This document shows, piece by piece, positions 1 through 12,379 of a stretch of 64,000 nt of DNA; position 1 is the first letter of the stretch, and each line of letters opens with the position of its first letter. The DNA comes from Flaveria trinervia (taxonomy: Eukaryota > Streptophyta > Magnoliopsida > Asterales > Asteraceae). The DNA lies in contig CM046452.1 in the NCBI GenBank assembly GCA_025506515.1, positions 75,862,876 through 75,926,875 on the forward strand, given 5' to 3'. Both the position numbers and the translations under genes were made by a program. The notes below the pieces were generated by a model. That model saw nothing but the letters and a program-made list of their open reading frames with translations, was not told the origin of the DNA and made no database searches.

Positions 1-1396
1 AGTTAAAACACTACACATTACAATTATACAAACTTAAGCAGCGGAAATGATTTATCAAAAACCATTCATTTCATTAAAATCACTGTTGTTAAGCAATACA
101 TCGTCATAACATCGTCATAAAACAGTTTACAAAAAAAAGCATTGTTTTACTGCATTACAAAACAACAACAACATAGAATACGAATGGATGTCAGTCATTT
201 CCTGCCGAGTAGCTTCACCCTCGTGCCATCCTCAGCAATAATTACTTGCCAACTGAAAATGTATAAAAGTCAACGTTGCTGAGTGATTTCCAGTTTTAAG
301 TAATAAAATACTTTCTATACGTTGTATATGAAAATACTCTTTTCTGTAAAATACCACTATGTACTGTATATACGAGCACACATTAACTATATGAACAGAT
401 AAGGTTTGTTCTCTTTACAGTATGCCTTGTTTGTTCTATAAACTTTTATCTTTATCTTTCACTTTCTGTATGGACCAATGAGAAATATCCCAACTATATG
501 CGCGATGAAAAACGGGTGATGGGCCATCTATATCCCTCGAAAGGGTCAACTATATGTTGGATTCTATATTCCCAAGACACATAGAACATTGATGCGATTA
601 GTATGTCATGATCCAAGTCGGGTTATATCCAATAACAAGCTTTGCAATCACCGACAATTATTCAATTGATGATATGATCATGCAATTAAATAATAACACC
701 AAATTTAGAAAATGGGTTTTCTAAATAAGTTGCATATGAGATGGAACAACTTATTAGGATATTTTGTTCAAGAATATTACTTAGTGTTATTTAAGTTAGT
801 TATATAATATTAAGTAATAAAAGAGTGTATAAGTTATACAATTAAAAGTTAATTGTACAAACTTACAAGGGACTAATTTATAAAATTGCATGATTAAAGT
901 TTTGGGGGGAACTTTGTCTTGAGACAAATTTAAGCCGCCCCACCCTCTCCAATGAGAGGGTTTTACTTTCTTAAAAACAATAGACTAGTCTAACACTCAT
1001 TCATCTCACTCAATACACACATGCAAACTGATTTTCAGCTCCCTTCTCTCTCTCAAAGCTCTCGGGTTTTTCAGCAAGTTTGAGAGGATTTTGGAAAAAC
1101 TTTGGTGTTCATCTCCCTAACAAGAAGAGTGTTTGCATATTAGCTTGGGGTATACAAGCTTGAGGGGTCCTTCCTTGGAGCCTTGGCCGAATCTTAAGCA
1201 TCCTATAACTCCTTCTTGATCGATTTTGAGCTGCTATAAGGTAGTTTTTTACAGCTGATTGTAGCTGTGATTTTATGTACATTTACATATGTTCATAGCT
1301 TGCTTATTCACATATATGATCCTTTTGTTTTGGGTTTGTTTCTTTCAAATATATGTCACCATAAAACATGAAATTTCAGCTTTATAATCATGTTTT

Positions 1397-1417
1397 AATA
1401 TATATATATATATATAT

Positions 1418-1508
<91 letters not shown>

Positions 1509-1520
1509 GTATATATATAT
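1397..1520. repeat. AT dinucleotide microsatellite
   Basis: About 120 bp of nearly pure TA repeats with a few TGTA interruptions near the right end, inside the foreign segment of the B LTR. Confidence 0.95.
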
Positions 1521-1700
1521 CCGCTGCGTTTTTCTGAAAGTTTAAGAGGTTAAACTCGGTTTTATCTTACAACAAACCCTTCAATGGCATCAAGAGCCGG
1601 TTATGTGGATAACTTGCTTGTTCTTGTCCTTTATAACTGTTTTATGGGACTTTATAACCCTTTTAAGGGCTGCTATATTCTGTTTTGTTGAATCCCCAAA

Positions 1701-1814
1701 CTTTCAAGGTTATATTACACATGCTTGTGATTAAACCTTGAAAGATATGTATGTTGTTTGGACAATATTTAAAACCCGAAATTTCAGTTTATGTTGGCTG
1801 AAATTTCGTGGGTT
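1701..1814. repeat. Two adjacent inverted repeats
   Basis: CTTTCAAGGTT at 1701-1711 pairs with AACCTTGAAAG at 1734-1744. CCCGAAATTTCAG at 1775-1787 pairs with an almost complementary arm ending near 1814. Both could form stem-loops in RNA or single-stranded DNA. Their role is unknown. Confidence 0.7.
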
Positions 1815-2856
1815 TTGAGGAGATTCATTGTTATATTTTGGATGATATGATGAATGTTTATATTGGTGCATAACCTAGCCTTTGGCCTTATGTTGTTTGG
1901 ATGATTGCAATGGTTGTATTTGTTTATTCAATGGGGTTGTATATATTTATTTATTTGTGCTTTGTTTAAAATGTAATTTATTTAATATTGGGTTGTAATT
2001 AAATAGATTAGGTGCATTTTCATTTTACTAGATATCTTGTATTAGGACTTTATATCTTGTAATGTGAAGACGTATGGATTGGAAGCACAAAGGAGAAACA
2101 TGGAGCATTTTGGATGCGGTTTCAAGTAGGAGGCTTTTGGAAGCTTTCTATGTGTTTTATTATGACCCTTAAATCTTTCTAAGGCATTTTCAGGCGCATG
2201 AGCCTTATCTAGGCGCATGGACCTCCCGTGTAACATGTTCCCAGTATGTTTTCAAACCCAATCATCGAACCCATCTGTTCTAAGCTTAACATGGCTATTC
2301 TAACAGGAATAACCTATAAGCATTCAAGAATTAACATCCAACATGCACTATACATACGGGTAAACATACATAAACTTTTAAAAATCATTTTAATACATTT
2401 TCAGCCCCAAAGATAGTTTAAAACAAGTAAAAACCGAGGTCTAGAACTCACCTAATGCAACTTGGGTGTCTCTTCCTTTCTAACCCGCTTGCAAATGAGT
2501 TCAAACACCTAAAAACAACACCAAACACACACACCCGAGCACATACACAACACATAAGCACGTAAGCATATAACCAGGATAGAACCCGTCATAAACACTT
2601 AAAAACCACAAATTCTTACCTTGAATTCGACTTCTCTTCTTGTTCTTTTTTTTCAGCCGAGAGTTCCTCTGCTCTCTCTCTCTAAATCCAAAAGAAAGTG
2701 GTGATGTGAAGTGAGGGTGGGCGGCCATGCCCACCTTGACACCAACTTTTGAAAGATTTGTCCTTTTGGACACTTTTAGTCCTTCCACTTGGACTTTATT
2801 GCTTTTCTTTCTTTTATTCTTCATGTCTTGTTTTTTTAAAATAACCGGGTGTTACA

Positions 2857-2871
2857 AGTCCACCCCCTTAT
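2857..2871 (-). other. Polypurine tract of element B
   Basis: On the minus strand a purine-rich run (AAGGGGGTGGACT) lies directly before the 3' LTR start, where plus-strand priming occurs in this family. Element A has the equivalent run at 13662-13675. Confidence 0.8.
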
Positions 2872-2894
2872 ATAGGTTTCATCCCCGAAACCTG

Positions 2895-5625
2895 TTATTC
2901 CTCGAACAGATGAGAATAATGCTGCCTCATCTCCTCCTTAGTCTCCCATGTAGACTCGGATACTTTCCTGTGCTTCCACTATACAAGCACAAGAGGAACC
3001 ACTTTATTTCTCAGCCTCTTCTCTTTATGATCGATGATTGCCACTGGTTCCTCCACATAGTTGAGCCTTTCGTCTACTTCGATATCCTCCAATGGAACAA
3101 TCATGTCTTCATCGGCAAAACACTTTCTTAAATGAGATACATGGAATGTCGAGTGGATTCCACTTAACTCATCTGGCAACTCCAATCTATAGGCCACCTC
3201 TCCTACTCGAGCAATGATTCGGAAAGGGCCTATATATCTTGGGCTCAACTTGCCCCGCTTCCTGAATCAGATAATACCCTTCCAAGGTGAGACCTTCAAC
3301 ATAACCCGGTCACCCACCTGGAACTTGATCGGTCTGCGTCGTCTATCGGCATACGAATTCTGCCTATATTTAGCTGCCTTCATGAAGGCTTTAATCTTCT
3401 CAAGCTTCTCATTCGTAGCCTCAATGACCTCGATACCCCCCAATTCCTTCTGACCAATATCACCCCAACAAAGGGTGTTCTGCATCTCCTATCGTATAGC
3501 ATCTCGTATGGTGGCATGATAGCTGTTGTTGTACGAGAATTCAGCTAACGGTAAGTGGTCATCCCAACTTCCCCCAAAATCAATCACACATGCCCGATGT
3601 CTTCCAGTGTCTGAATGGTCCTTTTTGACTGACCATCAGTTTGGGGATGATAAGTCGTGCTAATATGTAACCTCGTCCCCATGGCATCGTGGAATTTCTT
3701 CCAGAATTTATATGTAAACCGGGTGTCGCGATCAGACACAATGGACACCGGCACACCATAACGAGTGACACTCCTTGATGAACAGGTCAGCCAACCTCTC
3801 CGATGAATATGTCTCGCATATCGGTAGGAAGTGAGCACTCTTCGTCAAACGGTCAACAATCACCCATATAGCATCATACCCCTTCGGAGTACGTGGCAAC
3901 TTCGTTATGAAATCCATGGTGATGTGCTCCCACTTCCATTCCGGTATATCCAAAGGTTGGATCTTCCTATATGGCTTCTGATGTTCCGCCTTCACTTGCA
4001 AACAAGTAAGGCACTTACTCACATACTCCACCACGTCACGCTTCATACCCAGCCACCAATAATCTTTCTTCATGTCTTGATACATCTTTGTGGCACTAGG
4101 ATGAATGGAGTATCAAGTCTTGTGAGCTCCATCCAAAATCCTCACATGTAGATCCCCGAAACGAGGAATCCACACTCGTCCGGATTGAGTTTTAACACCA
4201 AGTGTGTTTTCACCCAATTCCCCAACCAGACCTCTCATTCTTTCAGAGGTCATTACCAGTTGGTATGCTTTCACCCGAATCTGCTCGGGCCTCTCCTTCT
4301 GGCTAAGAGCATTAGCCACCACGTTGGCTTTGCCCGGATGGTAATGGATCTCGCAATCATAATCCTTTATAAGCTCCAACCATCACCTCTACCTCATGTT
4401 CAGATCCTTTCGCTCGAAGAAGTACTTCAAGCTCTTATGGTCAGTGAAAATGGTGCACTTCGTCCCGTACAGATAGTGCCTCCAAATCTTTAGTGCAAAG
4501 ACCACGATTGCTAGCTCCAAGTCATGAGTAGGGTAGTTGACCTCATGAACTTTCAACTGTCGGGATGCAGAGGCTATAACCTTCCCTCTCTACATTAATA
4601 CACACCCCAACCCTGAGTAGAAGTATCTGAATATACCACCAAATTCCCGCTTCCTTCGGGTAATGACAAGACACGAGCTTGAGTCAACCTCGCCTTCAAC
4701 TCCTCAAACGCCTGTTCTTGGGCTTGACTCCATATAAACTTTACATCCTTTCGGGTCAACTTGGTCAGTGGAGAAGCGATCTTGGAAAAGTCCTTAATAA
4801 ACCTTCAATAATACCCTGCCAACCCCAAGAAACTACCAATCTCGGATGTCGTCCTTGGAGACTTCCATTGCATCACAGCCTCCACCTTAGCAGGGTCTAC
4901 CATAATCCCTCCGGGATTTATCACGTGACCTAAGAATTGAACTTCGCGTAACCAGAACGCGCACTTGGAGAATTTGGCATACAACTTCTCCCTTCTTAAG
5001 GTCTCTAACACCTCCCAAATATGATCGGCATGCTCTTCCTCGCTCTTCGAATGAATCAGGATAACATTAATAAACACAATCACTGATTTATCTAACATTG
5101 GCCGACACACTCGATTCATCAAGTCCATAAAAGTAGCTGGCGCATTCGTCACACCAAATGACATAACAAGGAATTCATAGTGACCGTAGCGCGTGCGAAA
5201 AGTTGTTTTAGGGATATCCTGCTCCTTCACCTTCAGCTGATGGTAACGAGATCAAAGATCTATCCTTGAAAACCAACTGGCACCATGGAGCTGATCAAAC
5301 AAATCATCAATCCTCGGTAAGGGGTATCAATTCTCTACTGTCAGCTTGTTCAGCTCACGGTAATCAATGCACATCCTCATGCTACCGTCTTTATTCTTCA
5401 CAAATAGGACCGGAGCACCTCAAGAAGAGACACTCGGTCTAATGAACCCCTTATCGAGCAGCTCTTGCAACTGCTCCATCAGCTCTTTCATTTCTGTCGG
5501 AGCTAACCGATATGGTGCTTTGGCAATGGGTTGAGCACCGGGTATCAAATCAATTTGGAACTCAATCTCGCGATCCGTGGCATGCCGGGTAAGTCTTCCG
5601 GGAATACATCCGGAAAGTCGCACAC
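2895..5625 (-). pseudogene. Element B pol: RT, RNase H, integrase, chromodomain-like end
   Basis: Read right to left, fragments match reverse transcriptase (about 5625-4800), RNase H (about 4750-4110), integrase (about 4085-3580, with CLTCLQVKAEHQKPY of the zinc-binding region and YHPQTDGQS of the core), and the integrase C-terminus plus chromodomain-like tail ending at the stop at 2895. The parts lie in different frames, so several indels have accumulated. The RT catalytic box reads FINV (near 5075) where the family has FIDD, so both catalytic aspartates are lost. The same domains in element A align piece by piece. This is a dead copy. Confidence 0.9.
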
Positions 5626-6771
5626 CACTAGTACTTTGGATAATTGCGGTACTGACGCATCCACATCTTTTACGTAGGCCAAGTAGGCACTACATCCACG
5701 TCTTATGCACTTCCCCACCACCGCCATCGAAATCATCTTCGGGATTGTAGTAACACGATCTCCATGAATCGTAAACAAACTCTTATCGGGCGCAACTAAT
5801 CGAATCATCTTCTTGCGACACACGATGTTTGCTTCATAGGTTGCTAACCAGTCCATCCCTAGTACTATATCAAATCCACCTAGGGGTATCATGTGTAACC
5901 TAGCAGCAAACCTATGACCTTCTAGTTCTATGGCACAGTCCTCTATCACATCAGTAATTCTAGTGGACTTACCAATAGTAGTTTTTACATCGAATGGTGT
6001 ACTGACCTTTCTACTACTAACAGACAACTTAGCACAGAAAGTAGTGGAAATAAAACTCCTTCTAGCACTGGAATCAAACAATACAGAGGCACAAGTTTGG
6101 TTTAGTAGAATCATACCTGACATAACATCAGTATCAGCTCTAGCTTCCTCCCGGGTCATAGTGTAAGCTCTAGCACTTGCCCTCTGCCCTCCTTCCTCCG
6201 GCTTCTTCTTCTCTGCTCCAGAGATCTCCGCCCTCTGCTTCTTACAGTCTCTAGCGATGTGGCCAGGCTGGCCACACCTGAAGCATACGTTCATTCCCAT
6301 CCTGCACTCACTAGTATGATCCCTTCCACATTTGCCACACTTCTTCAACCCTGCACCAGATGTGACCATATGTCGGTCACCCACCTTTGCCACCTTATGG
6401 TTTGGAGCGGCTCCACCACGTCCAAACCGTTTCCCATTCCAGTTTCGGTCACCACCACCCTTCTTATTCACCTCTGCCACCACCACCTCGCGTTCATCAT
6501 ATAATCTGCCAGCCAAGTCAACCGCCGTCCTAAAAATGCTCGGCCGGGCGACCATCATATGCCTACGGATATCCGCCAGCAGCCCCTGGATGTATCTTTT
6601 AATCTTTCGTGCAATGGTGTCACTTGATCGGGCACAAACCGCACCATTTCATTAAATTTAGTGGTGTACTGCTAGTGTGTCATCGTTCCCGCCTCCAGTT
6701 GCAGGAAATCTCTTTCTACCTTGTCCATCTCTTTATGAGGACAGAATTCCTCAATCACTAACTTCTTCAGT
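5626..6771 (-). pseudogene. Element B gag C-terminus, zinc knuckle and protease
   Basis: Continuing from the gag fragment at 15575-16181 across the inserted element A, this part holds the end of the capsid-like region, a CCHC knuckle (CFRCGQPGHIARDC, near 6245-6290) preceded by a second cysteine cluster, and a retropepsin-like aspartic protease around 5830-6110. The protease active site reads DSSA (near 6065) instead of DSGA as in element A, so the glycine of the D-[ST]-G motif is gone. A frameshift lies near 6560 and another near 5590. Confidence 0.88.
6767..6771. other. Target site duplication of element A, left copy
   Basis: TCAGT directly precedes the LTR start TGTAACACCC. The same five bases follow the other LTR at 15570-15574. 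Five-base duplications are normal for Ty3/gypsy integration. Confidence 0.95.
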
Positions 6772-7329
6772 TGTAACACCCAAATATTTATTATTTTGAA
6801 GCCGGTGAAGAAAGAAAAGAAAATAAAGTCCAAAAGTTGAGGGACCAAACTCGCCAACAAAGAAAAGTTGGGAAATGTGGTGACATTAGTAGGGAGAGGG
6901 TAGCCCACTCTCCCCACACACCTCACATTTCAGATTTCATAGAGAGAAGAAGAGAGAAAGGAGAAGAAGTTGGTTCGAGTTAGTCCGGGTCGCCAAAATC
7001 ATCGTGTAGCAAGCCAAATCGAAGCTCTTGTCGTTGTGCTTGTTTGTGTGAGTTCTAGAACCCCTCTTTTACTTGTTTTCAAACAATTTTGGGGCTGGAA
7101 AACATCTGAAATCGGGTTTTTGAGTGTGTGTATGTTGACCCGTTTGTGTATGTGTATGTGTATGTGTATGTATGATGCGTTTGTGGCTCGATTGTGAACT
7201 TGTGTGTGCTTGAATGGTGTCGTGGTATGCATCCCTAAGGTTTACGATGGTTGATTTGGGCTTAAAATGGGTTTAGATGAGTTTGGTGGCTGAAAACCCT
7301 CGGCTGCAGTCGGGATGAACTGCATTCTG

Positions 7330-7615
7330 CATCAGTTAGGCTAGGCGACCGACTAGAGGCCGAATGGAGGCCATACGGCCAATTAGGGTGCGATTGGGGT
7401 CCATTCGCACGATTGAAAGGCCAGTCGCATGGAGGTCATGCGACTGAAGGTCCAGTCGCATAAGTGCTCATCCGTATTAATCCCATTCGCATGAGGTCCA
7501 TCCGCATTGTCCATTCGCACGAGTGGATGTTTATTCGCCTAAATGTTCATCCGCTTGAGTTCAATCGCATGATGTTCAGTCGCATGGAGGCCATGCGACT
7601 AAAGGGTGTCCATAC
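7330..7615 (+). repeat. Degenerate short-repeat array in LTR A
   Basis: About a dozen imperfect units of 18-24 bp built around CATTCGCA, CAGTCGCAT and CATCCGCAT, in both orientations. The same array is in the other LTR (14230-14515) and a related one is in LTR C (20340-20640). LTRs B and D carry arrays with a different core (GGCGCATGGGC) at the corresponding place. Confidence 0.85.
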
Positions 7616-8053
7616 GCCCGAATAGGGCTGTTGTACCCGATGAAGGTATAGATTGACTTCTGACTTTCGGGGGAAAGTGCAGATGTAAGTTTTGACGTAA
7701 AGGTCCCCATAAGAGCATGTAAGATGACGCTTGAGGCCTTAGAAAGCATGTTGGGCATGATGATGATGATGTTGCAAGTTTATGCACGTTATGTATATAT
7801 GGTGTTGTCCTGTATGATAATGATGACTGTGTGTGTTATGTTCCTTATTATGATGTATGTTTATCTTTCCCATAACTTTACGTGTTATGATAAGGAATGA
7901 ACGAAGTATTATGTAACGTAAAGTGAAAGATAATGAAAGAGGAACACGATGTTGAATGCATGCATTAATGAACGAATGAAACGTCTTGCACGCATCGGAT
8001 AACGGGTCCTTCTTTGTGATTGACCCTTTATGTAGAACCTCTACCGCTCACCC

Positions 8054-8185
8054 CTAGTACTGTGGCATACGTTTAGCTGTTTATTTATTGACTTCGGCCC
8101 AATAGCTAAGACTGATGGTTACTCCTAGTACCGTGGCATACGTTTAGCTGTTCATTTATTGACTTCGGCCCGGTAGCTACGACTA
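8054..8185 (+). repeat. Tandem pair of about 70 bp in LTR A
   Basis: A unit beginning CCTAGTAC and containing GTGGCATACGTTTAGCTGTT and GACTTCGGCCC occurs twice in tandem. The 3' LTR has the same pair near 14946-15078. Other LTRs of the family have differently sequenced tandem pairs or triplets at the comparable position. Confidence 0.8.
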
Positions 8186-8678
8186 ACCGGGGTGTAGCAC
8201 ATGGTATTGGTACGGATGATGTCCGATGTGCAAGTAAAGTCTCAAAGAACGAATGAACGAATGAATGAATGAAGAAGATAATAATGATATTATCTATGTG
8301 TACATACAATGTGTGATCATGTAAAAGTAACGAATGGTTTTATATGAAAGTAAAGTATGTTTTGTAATAAAACTAGAACTCACTCAGCAACGCTGACTTT
8401 TTATATGTTTTCCAGTTGGCAGGTAATGTTTGCTGAGGATGGCACACCGTGAAGCTACTCAGCTCTTTTGGGATGGAATTATTTTGATTAATGTTTTTGC
8501 ATTGTAATGCGAACAAGCTATTTTGTAATGAATGTTGTATTAACTTGCAAAAGCTTTTACATGGAATGAAAGATTGTTTTAGTTTTCCGCTGCGATTTAT
8601 GAAATACAAATGCAATTATACGTTTTATGTGCGATGAGAACCCAGCTGTAAGCGTCCCGGGAACGGGGCCTTACAAGT

Positions 8679-8692
8679 TGGTATCAGAGCCA
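8679..8692 (+). other. Primer binding site of element A
   Basis: TGGTATCAGAGCCA lies three bases after the 5' LTR and is complementary to the 3' end of plant initiator tRNA-Met. It primes minus-strand DNA synthesis in most plant gypsy and copia elements. Confidence 0.93.
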
Positions 8693-9023
8693 AAGTTTAA
8701 GTGAAATGGGTAAATTTTCAAAATAAACCTAATCTAAACTGAGAATGGGATGGAAAGGAATGGGATGCCAATCTGAGTAGCTGCGTGCCATCGGGTATTT
8801 TCGTAAAGTTAATCGGTTTTATGTGCGCATGGTATGTGGTTATGTGTTGTATGTAGATTTAAATACTGATGTAGTCAGGACAGGTAATACTTGGGGTATG
8901 AAGAGTAAAGTAAGTGGCTAATCACAACTGGCCACTGTAATTAGGGACTTACTATACTTGACATAAACTGAGTTGTTTCCTTGAATGATCGTGTTGGTGT
9001 TTGAATCTTTCAGTGTGCGTGTG

Positions 9024-10260
9024 ATGGCCGGAGGTAGATCTTCGAAAGCTTCTAGGGGTGGAGGTCACGGTGCTGAACTGCGACCCAAGAGAGGGAGACC
9101 CAGAGTTGAGAGGGTGGTTCATGAAGAACCAGAGACCCCCCATCCAGAGGGTGGCAACGAAAGCGCCAATCTGAGAGCCTCAGTAAAGGAGGCTGTTGTA
9201 GAAGAAGTCCATCAGGTCATGCAGACAATCTTACCGTCTGTGGTGACTGAGGTTATTAAGGCTGTACGAGAAGGGGAAAGAAAAGAAAGAAACAGATCCT
9301 CTGGAGAACGGGAACACCCAGAGCCTGAAACGGTCCTGTCTGATGATGAAGAGGAAGAAGAAGAGCCTGTGCCAGAGGCAGTGCGAGGATGTAACTACGA
9401 GGCATTTATGAGATGCAATCCCCTACTTTTGACGGTAATGGCAATGTTACTGCTGCTCACCGATGGGTGAGAGAGATGGAGGCCGTTCTCGACATCACCG
9501 AGTGTCGGGAAGATCAGAAGGTGAAGTTTGCCACTCATTCATTTGTGGACTCGGCACTATGTTGGTGGGACAACATTGTCCAAGCAGAGGGTAATCGGGC
9601 AATCGGGAGAATGAAATGGCCTGAGTTGAAGAAGATGGTGATTGAGGAGTTCTATCCTCACAGGGAAATGGATAAGTTAGAAAGGAGTTTCTACAGTTGG
9701 AGGCTGGAACCATGACACACCAGCAGTATACCACCAAGTTTAATGAAATGGCACGACTCGTGCCTGATCAGGTGACGCCTCTGTCTCAGAAAATCAAGAG
9801 GTACATTCAGGGTTTACCGGTGGATGTTCGCCGGCATATGATCGCCACCCGACCAAGCACGTTTAGGTCGGCGGTTGATTGGCAGGGAGGCTGTATGACG
9901 AGCGGGAGGTGGTGGTGACTGAAGCGAGTAAGAAGGTGGTGGTGACTGAAGCGAGTAAGAAGGGTGGTGGTGATCGGAACTGGAATGGGAGGAGGTTTGG
10001 TCGGGATGATGCCTTGACGGGTAACAAAAAGGCACGGTGGATGACCGCCGCGTGGCCACATCGGGAGTGGGATCAAGGAGGTGTGGTAAGTGTGGAAAGG
10101 AGCATGCGGGAGAATGTAGGTTGGGTCTGAACGTGTGCTTCAAGTGTGGAAGACAGGGCATATGGCGAAGGATTGCCTGTCGGGCAAATGTTTTAATTGT
10201 GGGGAAACTGGTCATATGAGCAGAGATTGTAAGAAGCCGAGGACTGAGGGTTCAGGGGTG
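9024..10260 (+). pseudogene. Element A gag with zinc knuckles, frameshifted
   Basis: The start ATG at 9024 gives MAGGRSSKASRGG, matching the start of B's gag at 16181. An acidic stretch (DDEEEEEEPVPE) precedes the retrotransposon gag domain (about 9413-9900, with CWWDNIVQAEG and IEEFYPHREMDKLE). Two CCHC knuckles follow near 10120-10170 and 10186-10230 (CFNCGETGHMSRDC). The reading frame steps repeatedly by one base: the frame of 9024-9470 passes to 9413-9715, 9697-9918, 9879-10130 and 10135 onward. Nearly all steps are what a single deleted base gives. Near 9905-9960 a short segment (GTGGTGACTGAAGCGAGTAA) is tandemly duplicated. Confidence 0.9.
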
Positions 10261-10299
10261 AGGAAGACGGGAAGTGAAGGACCGAGGGCGAGCACCAAG

Positions 10300-10922
10300 G
10301 CATTCACTATGACACAGGAGGAAGCTAGGACAGACCCTGATGTCGTGTCCGGTACGTTTCTGGTGAACCAAACTTTAGCTTCTGTGCTATTTGATTCTGG
10401 TGCTAGTAGGAGTTTTATTTCTGCTACTTTCTGTGCTAAGCTGCCTACTAGTAGTAGACGTGTTGATGCGCCCTTTGAGGTAGAAACTGCCATAGGTAAG
10501 TCTACCAGGATTTCTGAGATGATAGAGAATTGTGATGTGGAACTTGAGGGTCATAAGTTTCCTGTTAGACCGTTTGTGATGACCTTGGGTGGTTTCGATT
10601 TGGTTCTTGGATGGATTGGTTGGCGGACTTCGAGGCGAACATTGTGTGTCGCAAGAAGATGATTCGGTTGACAGCGCCTGACGGAAGTTTGGTAACGGTT
10701 TATGGTGATCGAGTCACGACGATCCCGAAGGTGATCTCAATGGCAGTAGCGGGAAATTGTATGAGGCGTGGATGTAGCGCCTACTTGGCTTATGTAAAGG
10801 ATGTAGATGCACCAACACCACAACTGTCTGATGTACCGTTTGTGTTGACTTTCCAGACGTATTCCCGGAAGACTTACCAGGAGTACCACCTGATAGAGAG
10901 ATTGAATTTCAGATTGATCTAA
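10300..10922 (+). pseudogene. Element A protease region
   Basis: Retropepsin-like aspartic protease of the gag-pol polyprotein. The active-site motif FDSGASRSFIS is intact at about 10390-10422, and the downstream flap and hydrophobic segments are recognisable (VTTIPKVISMAVAG). A one-base frame change near 10610 separates the two halves. The equivalent motif in element B is mutated to DSSA. Confidence 0.85.
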
Positions 10923-10928
10923 TACCGG

Positions 10929-12370
10929 GTGCCCAACCCTTGCCATGGCACCATATCTTTAGCTCCGACGGAGATGAAAGAGTTAATGGAACAGTTGCAA
11001 GAGTTGCTTGATAAGGGGTTCATTAGACCGAGTATCTCTCCTTGGGGTGCTCCGGTCCTGTTTGTAAAGAAGAAGGATGGTAGTATGAGGATGTGCATTG
11101 ACTACCGTGACTGAATAAATTGACGGTGAAGAACCGCTACCCCTTACCGAGGATAGATGATTTGTTCGATCAGCTTCAGGGGCCAGTTGGTTTTCAAGAA
11201 TAGATCTTCGGTCTGGCTATCATCAGTTGAAGGTGAAGGAACAAGATATCCCTAAAACAGCTTTCCGCACGCGCTATGGTCATTATGAGTTTCTTGTCAT
11301 GTCCTTTGGTTGACCAACGCGCCAGCTGCTTTTATGGATCTGATGAACCGTGTGTGTCGGCCTATGTTGGATAAATTAGTGATTGTGTTTATTGATGATA
11401 TCCTGATTTATTCGAAAGCGAGATTGAGCATGCCGGTCACATTCGAGAGGTTCTAGAGACGCTGAGAAGGGAGAAATTGTATGCTAAATTCTCCAAGTGT
11501 GCGTTTTGGTTGCGTTAAGTTCGGTTTTTGGTCATGTGGTGAATCCTGACGGGATTATGGTGGACCCGGCGAAGGTGGAGCGGTATGCAATGGAGGTCAC
11601 CAAAGACGCCATCCGAGATCCGTAGTTTCTTGGGCTTGGCGGGCTACTATAGAAGATTCATCCAAGACTTTCTAAGATTGCTTCTCCACTAACTAAGTTG
11701 ACCCGAAAGGATGTGAAATTTGTATGGGGTCAAGCTCAAGAGAAGGCGTTCGAAGAGCTGAAGGCAAGACTGACTCAAGCTCCTGTTCTGTCATTACCCG
11801 ATGGAAGCGAAGATCTGGTGGTCTATTCTGATGCTTCCTACTCGGGGTTTGGGTGCGTGTTAATGCAAGAGGAAGGTTATAGCCTATGCATCTCGACAGT
11901 TAAGGTTCATGAGGTCAATTATCCTACTCATGACTTGGAGCTAGCAGCCGTGGTCTTTGCGTTAAAGATTTGGAGGCACTATCTCTACGGACGAAGTGCA
12001 CCATATTCACCGACCATAAGAGCTTGAAGTACTTCTTCGAGCAAAAGGATCCGAACATGAGGCCGAGGCGATGGTTGGAGCTTATAAGGATTATGATTGC
12101 GAGATCCATTACCATCCGGGCAAAGCCAATGTGGTGGCGGATGCCCTTAGCCGAAAGGAAAGGCCCGAACCGATTCGGGTGAAAGCTTGTCAACTAATCA
12201 TGACCTCTGATGTGATAAAGAAAATCAAGGAGTTTCAAGATGAGGCATTGAAAGAAGATCACCTTAACTCGGAAAGAATGAGAGGTCTGGTTGGGGAATT
12301 GGGTGAAAACACACTCGGTGTTAGGACTCGATTCGGTCGTGTGTGGATTCCTCGTTTTGGGGATCTACGG
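10929..12370 (+). pseudogene. Element A reverse transcriptase and RNase H
   Basis: The RT begins with LAPTEMKELMEQLQELLDKGF and VKKKDGSMRMCIDYRD (10960-11112). The catalytic box FIDD is intact at 11388-11399. RNase H starts around 11800 (VVYSDASYSGFGCVLMQ). Several frame changes lie between 11110 and 11700, where no long ORF survives, and more near 11970, 12071 and 12291. The catalytic residues are kept while the frame is broken, which fits very recent decay, trans-mobilisation or base-calling error. Confidence 0.88.
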
Positions 12371-12379
12371 TGAAGATAT

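Larger units (their letters stand above)
555..2167 (+). mobile_element. Foreign LTR-element fragment inside the B LTR
   Basis: The sequence absent from the sister LTR starts with TGTTGGATTC at 555, a copia-like LTR start. A CA at 1583 is followed by a degenerate primer-site match (about 1585-1599, resembling TGGTATCAGAGCC with one extra base). A candidate LTR is therefore 555-1583, followed by about 580 bp of internal DNA that stops abruptly at about 2167. No target duplication was found across the whole segment. This fits insertion followed by a deletion that removed the element's far end and 775 bp of the host LTR. No coding domain was seen. The LTR boundaries are inferred. Confidence 0.45.
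1..2856 (-). repeat. 3' LTR of element B, cut by window edge and chimeric
   Basis: Bases 1-554 and about 2168-2856 match the other B LTR (16789-17345 and about 18125-18806) closely. Between them, about 775 bp of LTR sequence are missing and about 1.6 kb of unrelated DNA is present. The LTR ends in the conserved TGTAACACCC terminus (minus strand) at 2856, next to the polypurine tract. Confidence 0.85.
6772..8675 (+). repeat. 5' LTR of element A
   Basis: 1904 bp, starting TGTAACACCC and ending GGGGCCTTACA. It differs from the 3' LTR by about 25 substitutions, a 12-bp difference in a GTATGT run near 7150, a 3-bp difference in a GAT run near 7765, and single-base indels. It contains a short-repeat array (7330-7615) and a duplicated 70-bp module (8054-8185). 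Confidence 0.95.
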
